DNA of 64,000 nt, from assembly GCA_020638555.1 (NCBI GenBank), contig JACKII010000001.1:1054001-1118000 (forward strand), read 5' to 3'. The notes below the pieces were generated by a model that had not been told where the DNA came from, searched no databases, and saw only the letters and a list, made by a program, of their open reading frames with translations. This DNA comes from Alphaproteobacteria bacterium (GTDB lineage: Bacteria; Pseudomonadota; Alphaproteobacteria; Bin95). Position numbers and translations under genes: made by a program. Each line of letters opens with the position of its first letter. Positions within the stretch are counted from its first letter, which is position 1. This document shows, piece by piece, positions 51,979 through 59,300 of the stretch.

Positions 51979-52968
51979 TCAGTCCGGCAACAGGTCGGTC
52001 TTGACCACCTGGCCCATGTCCAGATGGGTCTTGAGCAGACCATGCAGATAATAGGCGGCGGCACCCTGTTGCAGCACGTCCAGATCGAAATGGCCCAACC
52101 CCTTGGCCCGCGTCGTCTCCGACTGGGCGGAGGCGTTGCGGAGCTTGATGATCGCCAGGTTCACCGCCTCGTCGCGGCCGTTGATCGACCGGGTGACGGC
52201 GATCTTCGCCGCTTCCTCCGGATGGGCGATCATCCAGGCGGCGCTGTCGCGGTAGCCGGCCAGGAACCGGCGCAACAGCGGCTTGTTGGCTTCGTAATAG
52301 GCGCGCGGCACGACGAACAGGTCGGACGGCACGTTCAGGCTGTCCCGGACATTGATCACGTTGACCTCGCCCAGCCCTTTCAGCTTGCCGACATAGAGGC
52401 CGGTGTCGGTGGCGGCGGTGGCGTCCACCTGGCCCTGGATCACCGGGGCGAAGTTGAGCAGGCCGGTGACCTGGATCGTCACGTCCGCTTCGCTCAGACC
52501 CACTTCATGCAACAGGAACAGCAGGTTCTGCCGGGTGCCGCTGTTGAGGCCATAAACCCCCACGGTCTTGCCCTTCAGGTCCGCGGCGCTCTTGATGCCC
52601 CGATCCACCGGCGAGACCACATTGAACACGTTCTGCGGGTAGATGTTGTAGATCGCCACCAGATCCTCGCCCCGGTCCAGCGCCTGATAGAGCGAGGACG
52701 GATCGGTGAAGGCGACATTGGCGGCGCCGGACAGCATGTTGGTGATGGCCGAGCCGCCGCCCGTGCCCGGCACATAGCCGAGGTCGATGCCCCGGGCCTT
52801 GAAAAAGCCCTTGTCCGGCTCGGCCAGGATGTTGGTGATCTCGCTGATCGGCTTGCCCCAGCCGGCGATGGTGACCTTGTCGAGCGCGTGGGCCAGACCC
52901 GGCGCGAGGGCGGAAAGGGCGGTCAGTCCCAAGGCCGCAACAGCGGCGGCGAGCGTGCGCAATTTCAT
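51979..52968 (-). CDS. NMT1/THI5-like ABC transporter substrate-binding protein
   Basis: The 329-residue precursor has a signal peptide ending near APGLAHA and the NMT1/THI5-like fold. Family marks are KGFFKARGIDLGYVPGTGGG and AITNMLSGAANVAFTDPSSLYQAL, with DLKGKTVGVYGLNSGTRQNLLFLL and QVTGLLNFAPVIQGQVDATAATD. Members bind pyrimidine precursors of thiamin, such as formylaminopyrimidine, but also sulfonates and nitrate; the TPP riboswitch points to a thiamin-related ligand here. The start overlaps the permease stop (ATGA). It works in the periplasm and feeds the permease and ATPase upstream. Confidence 0.9.
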   Translation of the reverse strand: MKLRTLAAAVAALGLTALSALAPGLAHALDKVTIAGWGKPISEITNILAEPDKGFFKARGIDLGYVPGTGGGSAITNMLSGAANVAFTDPSSLYQALDRGEDLVAIYNIYPQNVFNVVSPVDRGIKSAADLKGKTVGVYGLNSGTRQNLLFLLHEVGLSEADVTIQVTGLLNFAPVIQGQVDATAATDTGLYVGKLKGLGEVNVINVRDSLNVPSDLFVVPRAYYEANKPLLRRFLAGYRDSAAWMIAHPEEAAKIAVTRSINGRDEAVNLAIIKLRNASAQSETTRAKGLGHFDLDVLQQGAAAYYLHGLLKTHLDMGQVVKTDLLPD

Positions 52969-53726
52969 GCTTCGTTTCCTTTCTGCCAGCCGCGCAGCAG
53001 CCAGCGTTCGGCCAGAACGGTCAGGTGGTAAAACAGCATCCCCATCGCCGTGATGACGATGAACAGGGCAAACATCAGGGTGGAATCCATCATCCCCTGG
53101 GCGGCGATGATGCTGGCGCCGAGGCCCAGGCCGCCGGTGATGAACTCGCCGACCACGGCGCCGACCAGCGCCAGGACGATGGCGACGCGCACGCCGGAGA
53201 GGATCAGCGGCAGGCCCGCGGGAATCTTCAGGCGCAGCAGCGTCTGCCAGCGGGTCGCGCCCAGCATGCGGAACAGGTCGCGCTTGTCCGGCGGCGCGGA
53301 TTGCAGCCCGGTGATCGTGTTCTCCAGCAGCGGGAAGAAACAGATCAGCGCGGTGATGATGACGATCGAGGTCAGGCCGAAGCCGAACCAGACGATGAAA
53401 ATCGGCCCCAGTGCCAGCTTCGGCACCACCTGACTCGCCAGCACATAGGGCCAGAGCAGCCGGCGCAGAAACGCCACCTCGCCCAGCACCAGCCCGCAGA
53501 CGAAGCCGATGGCGCTGCCGAGCGCGAAACCCAGCAGGGTCTCCGCGCCGGTCACCCAGATGTGCGGCCAGAGAAAGCCTTGCGTCAGCCCCTGCCAGAG
53601 CACCGTCAGCACCGCCGACGGCGCCGGCACCACCAGGGCCGAAACGCCGGCCCACCGCACCCCGCCCTCCCAGGCGAGGCCGAACGCCAGCAGCAGGCTC
53701 AGGGAGAGCAGTCGCGTCGCCGTCAT
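52965..53726 (-). CDS. ABC transporter permease, thiamin-precursor type
   Basis: The 253-residue protein has six membrane segments and the cytoplasmic EAA-type loop: DLFRMLGATRWQTLLRLKIPAGLPLILSGVRVA. WPYVLASQVVPKLALGPIFIVWFGFG is the usual NitT/TauT-family sequence. It couples the substrate-binding protein and ATPase in the inner membrane. The ATG overlaps the ATPase stop by four bases and the stop overlaps the next start, so the three are fixed parts of one importer. Confidence 0.93.
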   Translation of the reverse strand: MTATRLLSLSLLLAFGLAWEGGVRWAGVSALVVPAPSAVLTVLWQGLTQGFLWPHIWVTGAETLLGFALGSAIGFVCGLVLGEVAFLRRLLWPYVLASQVVPKLALGPIFIVWFGFGLTSIVIITALICFFPLLENTITGLQSAPPDKRDLFRMLGATRWQTLLRLKIPAGLPLILSGVRVAIVLALVGAVVGEFITGGLGLGASIIAAQGMMDSTLMFALFIVITAMGMLFYHLTVLAERWLLRGWQKGNEA

Positions 53727-54490
53727 GCCGCGGCCTCCGCCGGCGGCGCCAGGGCGGCGCGGATGTCGTGGCAGAGCGCGGTGAAGCGCGGGTCGTAGCG
53801 GCTTTCGGCGCCATGCCGGGCCGGCAGGTCGACGGCGAAGGTCCGGCCGATCCGGCCCCGCGCCATGACCGAGACATGGGTGCCCAGATAGACCGCCTCG
53901 GCCATGTCGTGGGTGACGAACAGCACGGTCGTGCCGCGCTCGCGCGTGAGCCGCAGCAGGTCGTCCTGCAACTCCTCGCGGGTGATGGCGTCGAGGGCGG
54001 CGAAGGGTTCGTCCATCAGCAGCGCCGGCGGCGCCGTGACGAGCGCCCGCGCCAGCGCCGCCCGGCTCTGCTGCCCGCCGGACAACTGGCGCGGATAGCG
54101 CGGCCCGTGCTCCGCAATGCCCAGCCGGTCGAGCCAGTCCAGCGCCGCCGCCCGGTCCGCCGGCCGCACCCGGCGGTGCAGCGAGATCGGCAGCAACACA
54201 TTGTCCAGCACCGTCCGCCATTCCAGCAGCGACGGGCTCTGGAACGCGAACCCCACGTCTCGCGACGGCCCGGTCAGCGCCCGGCCGGCAATGCGGACCC
54301 GCCCGGCGGTTGGTAGCACCAGGCCGGCGGCCAGTTTCAGCAGGGTGGTCTTGCCGCAGCCGCTGCGCCCGACCAGGCAATGAAAGTCGCCGGGCGCCAG
54401 CGCCAGGTCGGCGCGGTCCACCGTCGGCCCCTCGCCGGGATAGGCATAGCTGGCCTGCTCGACGGCCAGGAAGGGCGGGTCAGTCGGCAT
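53723..54490 (-). CDS. ABC transporter ATP-binding protein, thiamin-precursor type
   Basis: The 255-residue ATPase has Walker A GRSGCGKTT (41-49), the Q-loop in FAFQSPSLLEW, the signature LSGGQQSRAALARAL, Walker B ALLMDEPFAALD and the switch histidine in FVTHDMAEA. It is of the NitT/TauT/ThiZ type and powers the importer encoded by the next two genes. The ATG at 54490 overlaps the end of the LuxC-like gene by 11 bases. It is the first of three ABC genes in the TPP-controlled operon. Confidence 0.94.
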   Translation of the reverse strand: MPTDPPFLAVEQASYAYPGEGPTVDRADLALAPGDFHCLVGRSGCGKTTLLKLAAGLVLPTAGRVRIAGRALTGPSRDVGFAFQSPSLLEWRTVLDNVLLPISLHRRVRPADRAAALDWLDRLGIAEHGPRYPRQLSGGQQSRAALARALVTAPPALLMDEPFAALDAITREELQDDLLRLTRERGTTVLFVTHDMAEAVYLGTHVSVMARGRIGRTFAVDLPARHGAESRYDPRFTALCHDIRAALAPPAEAAA

Positions 54491-55919
54491 AGCCAGCCAG
54501 CCGGTCCGCCACGGTTTCCGCGCGGGCGTCGATTTCGCAGATCTGGACCAGGTCCAGCAGGTTGAAGCGACCGTCATGGTGCCAGCCGGCTTCCGGCGCG
54601 GTCATGTCGCCCAGCGCGGAAATGCGGGTGACGCCGGCCTCGCCCAGCGCCGCGGCCAGCCGCACCAGGTCCTCCGGCGGCGCGGCGAGGCCAACGGTCT
54701 GAAGCAGGGGGCGGAACGGCGCGACCATAGCCGGCACGGCGGCCAGGTCGTCCACGGCCACCACCCGCACCGCGCGGTTCAGGCAGGAAGGGCCGAAGCC
54801 GGCCTCGCCTTCGTGAACCGACACGCTCCAGCTGCCGGCGGCGTCGCCCAGCACCGTGCCGCCCTGGGCGAATTCCTCCCGCTGGCGCCAGGCCGCGACG
54901 GCGCTTGTCTCCGCCAGCGTCAGGCCGCGGCGAGGGTAGCGCTCGCCAAAAGCGGCCAGTTCGCGAGCCAGATAGCGGGCGAAGGTCCGGGGCGGGATGG
55001 GGCCGCCCCGCTCCACGAACACCACGTGCGGCGCAAAACACCCCTGCTGGTCGTAGCGCGCCACGTCATGGGCGGCCCGCCGCGCGGTTTCGCCGGCCTT
55101 GGCCGGGTCCAGCGCCGCCGCGGCGATCATGGCGAAGCTGACCTTGTGGCCGTAGGCGAGGAAGCGCCTGGCCGGCGGCATCCGGCCCTGGATCGCCGCC
55201 AGGGACTCGGTGCCGCCATAGGCGAGCGTCAGGTCGGCCACCTGCAACAGGGCGCGCTCCGGCGCCTCCGCTCCGCCCGGCCACCAGACCACGGCCAGGC
55301 AGTCGGCCAGATCCGGCGCCTCCTCGGCCAGCAATTGCGCGAACCCGGTGGCGAACAGCGGTTCGGCGCTCGGCAGTTTGCCGATATTGCCGGCCTTGAC
55401 CAGCAGGCCGCTGACCAGGCTCCAGAGCGGCAGGCCCGGCACATTGCCGGCCCAGATATGCGCCAGCACCGGCGGCCCGAACGCCCGACCGAGACCGCCC
55501 TTCGGCAGCGGCTGGAAGCCGTCGAGCATGGCGGGGTTGGTGAAATCCTCGGCCAGGAAGCGCAACAGCTCCGGCTTGCGGAAGGTCTTGAGATACTGGG
55601 TCAGGCCCAGCCGCACCATCTCGCGGTCATAGCCGGTGACGACCGGCAGCAGGTCTTCCATGCGCCGGCGATACGGGTCCTGCCGGTCGAGCAGCCGGGC
55701 AATGGCCCGGTCGATGGCCTCCACCACGCGCGCGACGGGCTGCGCGCGCAGGCGCTCGGCCGCATGCCGGCGCACATGCGCGGCCAGACGGGCGATCTCG
55801 TCCGGACCCAGCACCGGCACCTCGACCGCCAGGGCCTGGCCGGTGCGGTCGAAGGTCAGCGTTTCCCAGCGGAGGGCCGTCGGGTCGAGACCGGGAAGAT
55901 AGCCGGCGCGCTCCACCAT
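54480..55919 (-). CDS. LuxC-like acyl reductase under TPP control
   Basis: The 479-residue product resembles LuxC, the NADPH-dependent fatty-acid or acyl reductase that takes an acyl group onto a cysteine and reduces it to aldehyde. The aldehyde-dehydrogenase-like cofactor region has AGNVPGLPLWSLVSGLLVKAGNIGK (157-181). The probable acyl-accepting cysteine is Cys294 in YDQQGCFAPHVVFVE. C-terminal FGPSCLNRAVRVV and HDGRFNLLDLVQICEID are also LuxC-like. It follows the LuxE-like gene by 6 bp. No luxD or true luciferase pair is present, so a role in light production is very unlikely. The substrate is probably a thiamin-related acid, by inference. Confidence 0.85.
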   Translation of the reverse strand: MVERAGYLPGLDPTALRWETLTFDRTGQALAVEVPVLGPDEIARLAAHVRRHAAERLRAQPVARVVEAIDRAIARLLDRQDPYRRRMEDLLPVVTGYDREMVRLGLTQYLKTFRKPELLRFLAEDFTNPAMLDGFQPLPKGGLGRAFGPPVLAHIWAGNVPGLPLWSLVSGLLVKAGNIGKLPSAEPLFATGFAQLLAEEAPDLADCLAVVWWPGGAEAPERALLQVADLTLAYGGTESLAAIQGRMPPARRFLAYGHKVSFAMIAAAALDPAKAGETARRAAHDVARYDQQGCFAPHVVFVERGGPIPPRTFARYLARELAAFGERYPRRGLTLAETSAVAAWRQREEFAQGGTVLGDAAGSWSVSVHEGEAGFGPSCLNRAVRVVAVDDLAAVPAMVAPFRPLLQTVGLAAPPEDLVRLAAALGEAGVTRISALGDMTAPEAGWHHDGRFNLLDLVQICEIDARAETVADRLAGYAD

Positions 55920-55925
55920 GGCGGC

Positions 55926-57002
55926 TCAGCCGGCGGCGCTCAGGAATTCGTCGACGGCCATGGAGCAGCCCTGCGCCTCCGCCCCCGCGACCCGGCCGAG
56001 CAGCAGGAAGCCGCCGTCGACCTCCACGCCGGCGTCCTCGGTCAGGATGGTGGTGACGATGTTGTAATGCGCCAGATCGGTGTGGGCGAGCACGCCGGTC
56101 TGGCCCTTCGGCACCGCCGCGCCGGTCAGCGGGTCGACGACGCGGCTGCGGATCCAGTGCGGGCCCGACTTGACCGACGGGCAGACCGCATTGCCGTCGT
56201 CATAGAACTGGGTCGACAGCTCGGTCATGCCGTACATGTTCACGCAATCGGCCCGCGGCACGCCGAAGGTCTGGCCGAGCGCGTCGTAGAACGCATCCAA
56301 CTCCAACTCGCGCGACTGGCCCTTGAACCCGCCGGTGTCGAGAATGCGGCTGCCGGCCGGCAGGCGGAAGGTGCGCCCGTGCGCCTGAAGCGCATCCAGC
56401 GCATGCACCAGGCTGAAGCTGGCGCCCAGCAGGGCGTAGGGCGCGCCGGTTGCCTCCGCCCGTTCCAGGTCTGCGGTCAGGCCGGGAAGGTCGATCCCGT
56501 CCGGGCCGATGCGATGGCCGCTGCCGGGCGCGCCGAAATGGCGGACGGCCAGGTCCAGATAATGCGCCAGCGAGGAATTCGGCATCATCGCCGGCGTCGG
56601 GAACAGAATGCCCATGGCCATGCGCTCCGCGCCGCGCATGAAGCGTTCGCCGAAATTGCGGCGCATGGAGGCGTCATAGACGGCCAGGTCGGCGTGATAG
56701 CTCTTGCCGCGCAGCCCGCCCTGGGTCGTGCCGCTGGTCATGAACACGGCTGCGGCGTCCCGGGGCGGGCAGCAGGTCAGGTCCAGGGTCTTGAAAGCGT
56801 TGATCGGCACTGCCGGAATATCGGCCCAGTGCCGCACGGTCCGCGGGGTCTTGCCGCGGGCGCGGGCGAATTTGGCGAACGGCTGGTTGTGCGCAAACTG
56901 GTGGGCGAACAGTCTCAGCGCCAGCGCGTTGAATGCGTCCTCGTCCGGCCGGTCGGCGGCGATGAAGTCCAGAAGTTCGGTGGCAATCGGGTCTCGCGCC
57001 AT
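55926..57002 (-). CDS. LuxE-like acyl-protein synthetase, first gene after the TPP riboswitch
   Basis: The 358-residue product resembles LuxE, which activates a carboxylic acid with ATP and passes the acyl group to LuxC. PAVPINAFKTLDL, the adenylation-type loop VFMTSGTTQGGLRGKSYH (about 88-106), and INMYGMTELSTQFYDD-like sequence (VNMYGMTELSTQFYD) match the family. The ATG at 57002 lies ten bases after AAGGGAA, which sits in a small hairpin, and begins the family region; the longer open frame runs into the riboswitch and is not coding. It starts a six-gene operon with LuxC-like, ABC importer and SDR genes. Confidence 0.85.
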   Translation of the reverse strand: MARDPIATELLDFIAADRPDEDAFNALALRLFAHQFAHNQPFAKFARARGKTPRTVRHWADIPAVPINAFKTLDLTCCPPRDAAAVFMTSGTTQGGLRGKSYHADLAVYDASMRRNFGERFMRGAERMAMGILFPTPAMMPNSSLAHYLDLAVRHFGAPGSGHRIGPDGIDLPGLTADLERAEATGAPYALLGASFSLVHALDALQAHGRTFRLPAGSRILDTGGFKGQSRELELDAFYDALGQTFGVPRADCVNMYGMTELSTQFYDDGNAVCPSVKSGPHWIRSRVVDPLTGAAVPKGQTGVLAHTDLAHYNIVTTILTEDAGVEVDGGFLLLGRVAGAEAQGCSMAVDEFLSAAG

Positions 57003-57011
57003 GCGCCTGTT

Positions 57012-57023
57012 TTCCCTTGGGAA
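57012..57023 (-). promoter_or_regulatory. Hairpin that can hide the ribosome site of the LuxE-like gene
   Basis: On the minus strand TTCCC (57023-57019) and GGGAA (57016-57012) pair around AA. GGGAA is the only plausible ribosome site of the gene at 57002. The riboswitch end GAGGGAA can also pair with TTCCC, so this could be the expression platform. This is inference. Confidence 0.45.
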
Positions 57024-57063
57024 CCGGGCCGGGCGTCGAATGCGGGTGCTGTTGTGAGCAAGT

Positions 57064-57186
57064 CCCATTCCCTCCGCCGGCATGATCCGGTTCAGGTTCA
57101 AAGGGTCATCGCGCCGGCACTGCGAAACGGGGGTCGTCGCTGCGCCTAGCGATATCTCAGCCTCTTCGAGCGAGGCTCCCCTACGG
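57064..57186 (-). promoter_or_regulatory. TPP riboswitch (THI element)
   Basis: The minus strand from 57186 has the complete set of conserved parts in order: GTAGGGGAGCC (57184-57174), GGCTGAGAT, a variable P3 stem closed by ATCGC and GCGAT, ACCCTTTGAACCTGA, CCGGATCATGCCGG and GGCGGAGGGAA (57079-57069). These parts form the pyrophosphate and pyrimidine pockets for thiamin pyrophosphate. It lies 62 bases before the LuxE-like start codon and controls the whole operon, normally shutting it off when TPP is plentiful. Confidence is high because every conserved box is present. Confidence 0.96.
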
Positions 57187-57198
57187 TTAAGCGACTGG

Positions 57199-57227
57199 AC
57201 GCTAGCGCCGGGCCGGTGTGGCGTCAA
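57199..57227 (-). promoter_or_regulatory. Sigma70-like promoter of the TPP-riboswitch operon
   Basis: On the minus strand TTGACG (57227-57222) and TAGCGT (57204-57199) are spaced by exactly 17 bases. The start site would fall near 57192, just before the riboswitch. The -35 box is good; the -10 box is moderate. Confidence 0.6.
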
Positions 57228-57260
57228 GATATAGCCGCCGGCACGGCGGACCGCTAAGCT

Positions 57261-57316
57261 TTCGGGCCAGCGAATTCAGGCCAGCGAATTCGGGCCAGAA
57301 AATTCGGGCCGGCGAA
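57261..57316. repeat. Four tandem 14-bp repeats between riboswitch operon and LLM gene
   Basis: Units TTCGGGCCAGCGAA, TTCAGGCCAGCGAA, TTCGGGCCAGAAAA and TTCGGGCCGGCGAA follow each other without gaps. They lie 34 bp before the LLM start and behind the minus-strand promoter, so they could be operator sites or simply slippage repeats. Confidence 0.75.
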
Positions 57317-57349
57317 CCCGGCCGATCCGGACAGAAACGAGGACATGCC

Positions 57350-58279
57350 ATGAGCAATGACCGATTCGGTGTGCGCTGGGGGCTGGCCGGCGGCACCACG
57401 CTCGCCTCCGTTGCCGAGACCCTGGAAGCGGCCCGCTTTGCCGAACAGGCCCGGTTCGACAGTTTCTGGGTCTCGCAAGCCGCCGGCGTCGACCCGGTGG
57501 TGGCGCTGGCCTGCATCGCCGACCAGGTGCCGGGGCTGGCCGAGGTCGGCACGTCGGTCGTGCCGCTTTATGGCCGCCATCCGCTGCCGTTCGCGCAAAT
57601 GGTGCGCACGGCGCAGAACGCTCTTGGCGGCCGGCTGACCCTGGGGGTCGGTGCGGCGTCGGCCTGGTATGCGGAAGGCAAGCTGGGCGTGCCCTGGGAC
57701 AAGCCGTTTTCCTTCACGCGCGAATTCCTGGATGCGTTGCAGCCCTTGCTGGCCGGCCATGCCGCCGATGTGACCGGCGACCAGCTCAGCGCCCATGCCG
57801 GACTGGAAATCGAGGCCCGGCCGACGCCGATCCTGCTGGCGGCCCTCGGCCCGCGCATGCTGCGCTTCGCCGGCGGGCGGGTCCAGGGCACGACGCTCGG
57901 CCAGTGCGGCCCGCGCACCATCGCCCGCTATATCCGGCCGCATCTGGAGGAAGGCGCGGCCAAGGCCGGTCGCAGCGAGCCGCCGCGCATCATGGCGCTG
58001 GTGCGCCTCGCCGTGACCGAGGACCGGGCCGCCGCCAAGGCCCTGGCCCGCGAGATTTCCGGCTTCTACCAGGCGATCCCGTCCTATGCCCGCGTCCTGG
58101 AACACGAGGGCCTGGCCGAGCCGGCCGACCTGCACCTGATCGGCTCCTGGCAGGAGGTGCTGGACGGCATCGCTGCCTATGCCGAGGCGGGCGTCACCGA
58201 CCTGCGCCTGCAGGTGGCGGCCCCGGACGAGCGCTCCCGCGCCGCCAGCCGCGAGGCCCTGGCCGCCTATCTCGCCTGA
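57350..58279 (+). CDS. LLM-class (luciferase-like) flavin/F420-dependent oxidoreductase
   Basis: The 309-residue product has the luciferase-like TIM-barrel pattern: AARFAEQARFDSFWVSQAAG near the start, GTSVVPLYGRHPLPFAQMVRTAQNALGGRLTLGVGA in the middle, and PILLAALGPRMLRFAGG later. This group uses reduced flavin or F420 to oxidise or reduce small molecules. The ATG at 57350 follows GAGGACATGCC. It is divergent from the TPP-controlled operon and shares its promoter space, which hints at a link, although the riboswitch does not control it. Whether it uses FMN or F420 cannot be decided. Confidence 0.85.
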   Translation: MSNDRFGVRWGLAGGTTLASVAETLEAARFAEQARFDSFWVSQAAGVDPVVALACIADQVPGLAEVGTSVVPLYGRHPLPFAQMVRTAQNALGGRLTLGVGAASAWYAEGKLGVPWDKPFSFTREFLDALQPLLAGHAADVTGDQLSAHAGLEIEARPTPILLAALGPRMLRFAGGRVQGTTLGQCGPRTIARYIRPHLEEGAAKAGRSEPPRIMALVRLAVTEDRAAAKALAREISGFYQAIPSYARVLEHEGLAEPADLHLIGSWQEVLDGIAAYAEAGVTDLRLQVAAPDERSRAASREALAAYLA

Positions 58280-58304
58280 AGACCGCGCGCACGGCGGGGA
58301 GGTG

Positions 58305-58553
58305 TCAGAGCAATTTCCGGCGAAGGGTCGTCGCCGAGCGGCCCGGAAATTGCGGGAGTACAAATGGCTCTAGCGCGCTTTCGGCACAGGTCGACCCACT
58401 CTCCCGCCCCATCTCCCGCGCAAGCGGGAGCCCATGCCTGAGAGCGTCTCACGGGACACGGACCCTGTATCTGCCTTTCAGGCATGGGGCCCCGCTTCCG
58501 CGGGGACAGGGGAGATGGGGTGGTGAGCCAGCGGCAAAAGAAGCCGCTCTAGA
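58305..58553 (-). repeat. Dispersed intergenic repeat with CCGCTCTAGA end, copy 2 (family 2, with internal hairpin)
   Basis: It shares GAGCAATTTC (58309-58318), AAATGGCTCTAGCG (58362-58375), TGAGCCA and CCGCTCTAGA (58544-58553) with copy 1 at 31723-31830, but has about 140 extra bases in the middle. It begins with a hairpin made of CAATTTCCGG (58311-58320) and CCGGAAATTG (58343-58352). The insert holds a large imperfect palindrome built of CCCATCTCCC-like and CATGCCTGA-like arms. The right end supplies the TAG stop of the DUF1328 gene. Nothing else is seen in this 269-bp gap. Confidence 0.75.
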
Positions 58554-58710
58554 AAATCTTCCGGCCGCGCAACAGGGCGATCACGAACAGGATCAGAAAG
58601 ATCACGAAGACGATTTTGGCAATCCCGGCCGCCGCCGCCGCTATGCCGCCGAAACCCAATACACCGGCAATCAGAGCGACGATCAGGAATGTCAGAGCCC
58701 AACCGAGCAT
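58549..58710 (-). CDS. DUF1328 small membrane protein
   Basis: The 53-residue product is almost wholly hydrophobic: MLGWALTFLIVALIAGVLGF and IAKIVFVIFLILFVIALLRG form two membrane segments joined by a small, alanine-rich turn. This is the DUF1328/YtjA type, a small inner-membrane protein of unknown function that is often stress-induced. The ATG at 58710 follows GGAGGAACCGCC, an excellent ribosome site. Its TAG stop is inside the family 2 repeat, which runs 245 bp further. Confidence 0.9.
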   Translation of the reverse strand: MLGWALTFLIVALIAGVLGFGGIAAAAAGIAKIVFVIFLILFVIALLRGRKIF

Positions 58711-58841
58711 GGCGGTTCCTCCGCGGTTCTCCTTCGGGCGGACCGCGCCGGTCCTGCCCATGGCAGGCCGGAACGCTAACACGATACCCGAATCAAGGGC
58801 AAATGCCGCGGCCAGGTCAGCCAGACCGCATCGGCCAGGCG

Positions 58842-59288
58842 TCAAAAGCGCTTGCACATGTAGAACAGCGAGCCCCCGGGCGGCATCTCGTCCAGCTGGC
58901 CGAACAGGCGGTAGCCCTGCTTTTCGTAAAAGCCCCGCGCCTGAAAGCTGGCGGTGGTGAGGTGGGCGCCTTGCATGCCGCGATGGCGGGCCAGGGCCTC
59001 GGCCTCGGCCATCAGCGCGGAGCCGAGGCCATGGTGCCGCGCGACAGACTCCACCCACAAATGGCTGACATAGAGCCAGCCCCACGCCGTCCCGCCATTG
59101 AGGCCCCCAACCATGCGCCCGCGCCGCCAGGGCCAGCGGCTCGGCGCATGGGCGAACACCGACAGCGGACGCCAGTCGTCGGGAAAGCCTTCGCTGCCGT
59201 TATGCCGGCTCAGGGCTCGGGCCACATCGCCGCGACGGCGGTCGTCGTCCCGCTCGGAGACCGTCAGTTGCCAGGCCCGCGCCAACAC
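58842..59288 (-). CDS. GNAT family N-acetyltransferase
   Basis: The 148-residue product has the acetyl-CoA loop VESVARHHGLGSALMAEAEALARHRG and the C-terminal TTASFQARGFYEKQGYRLFGQLDEMPPG, both typical of GNAT enzymes. The likely start is GTG at 59288; no strong ribosome site is visible. It lies 12 bp after the dihydropyrimidinase stop and may be cotranscribed with it. Substrate unknown. Confidence 0.83.
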   Translation of the reverse strand: MLARAWQLTVSERDDDRRRGDVARALSRHNGSEGFPDDWRPLSVFAHAPSRWPWRRGRMVGGLNGGTAWGWLYVSHLWVESVARHHGLGSALMAEAEALARHRGMQGAHLTTASFQARGFYEKQGYRLFGQLDEMPPGGSLFYMCKRF

Positions 59289-59300
59289 CGCGCGCCGCGC

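Noticed and set aside
54480..58279. Bioluminescence (lux) operon
   Set aside because: There is no luxA/luxB pair and no luxD; the LLM protein is a generic luciferase-fold oxidoreductase, and the TPP riboswitch and ABC importer point to thiamin-related chemistry.
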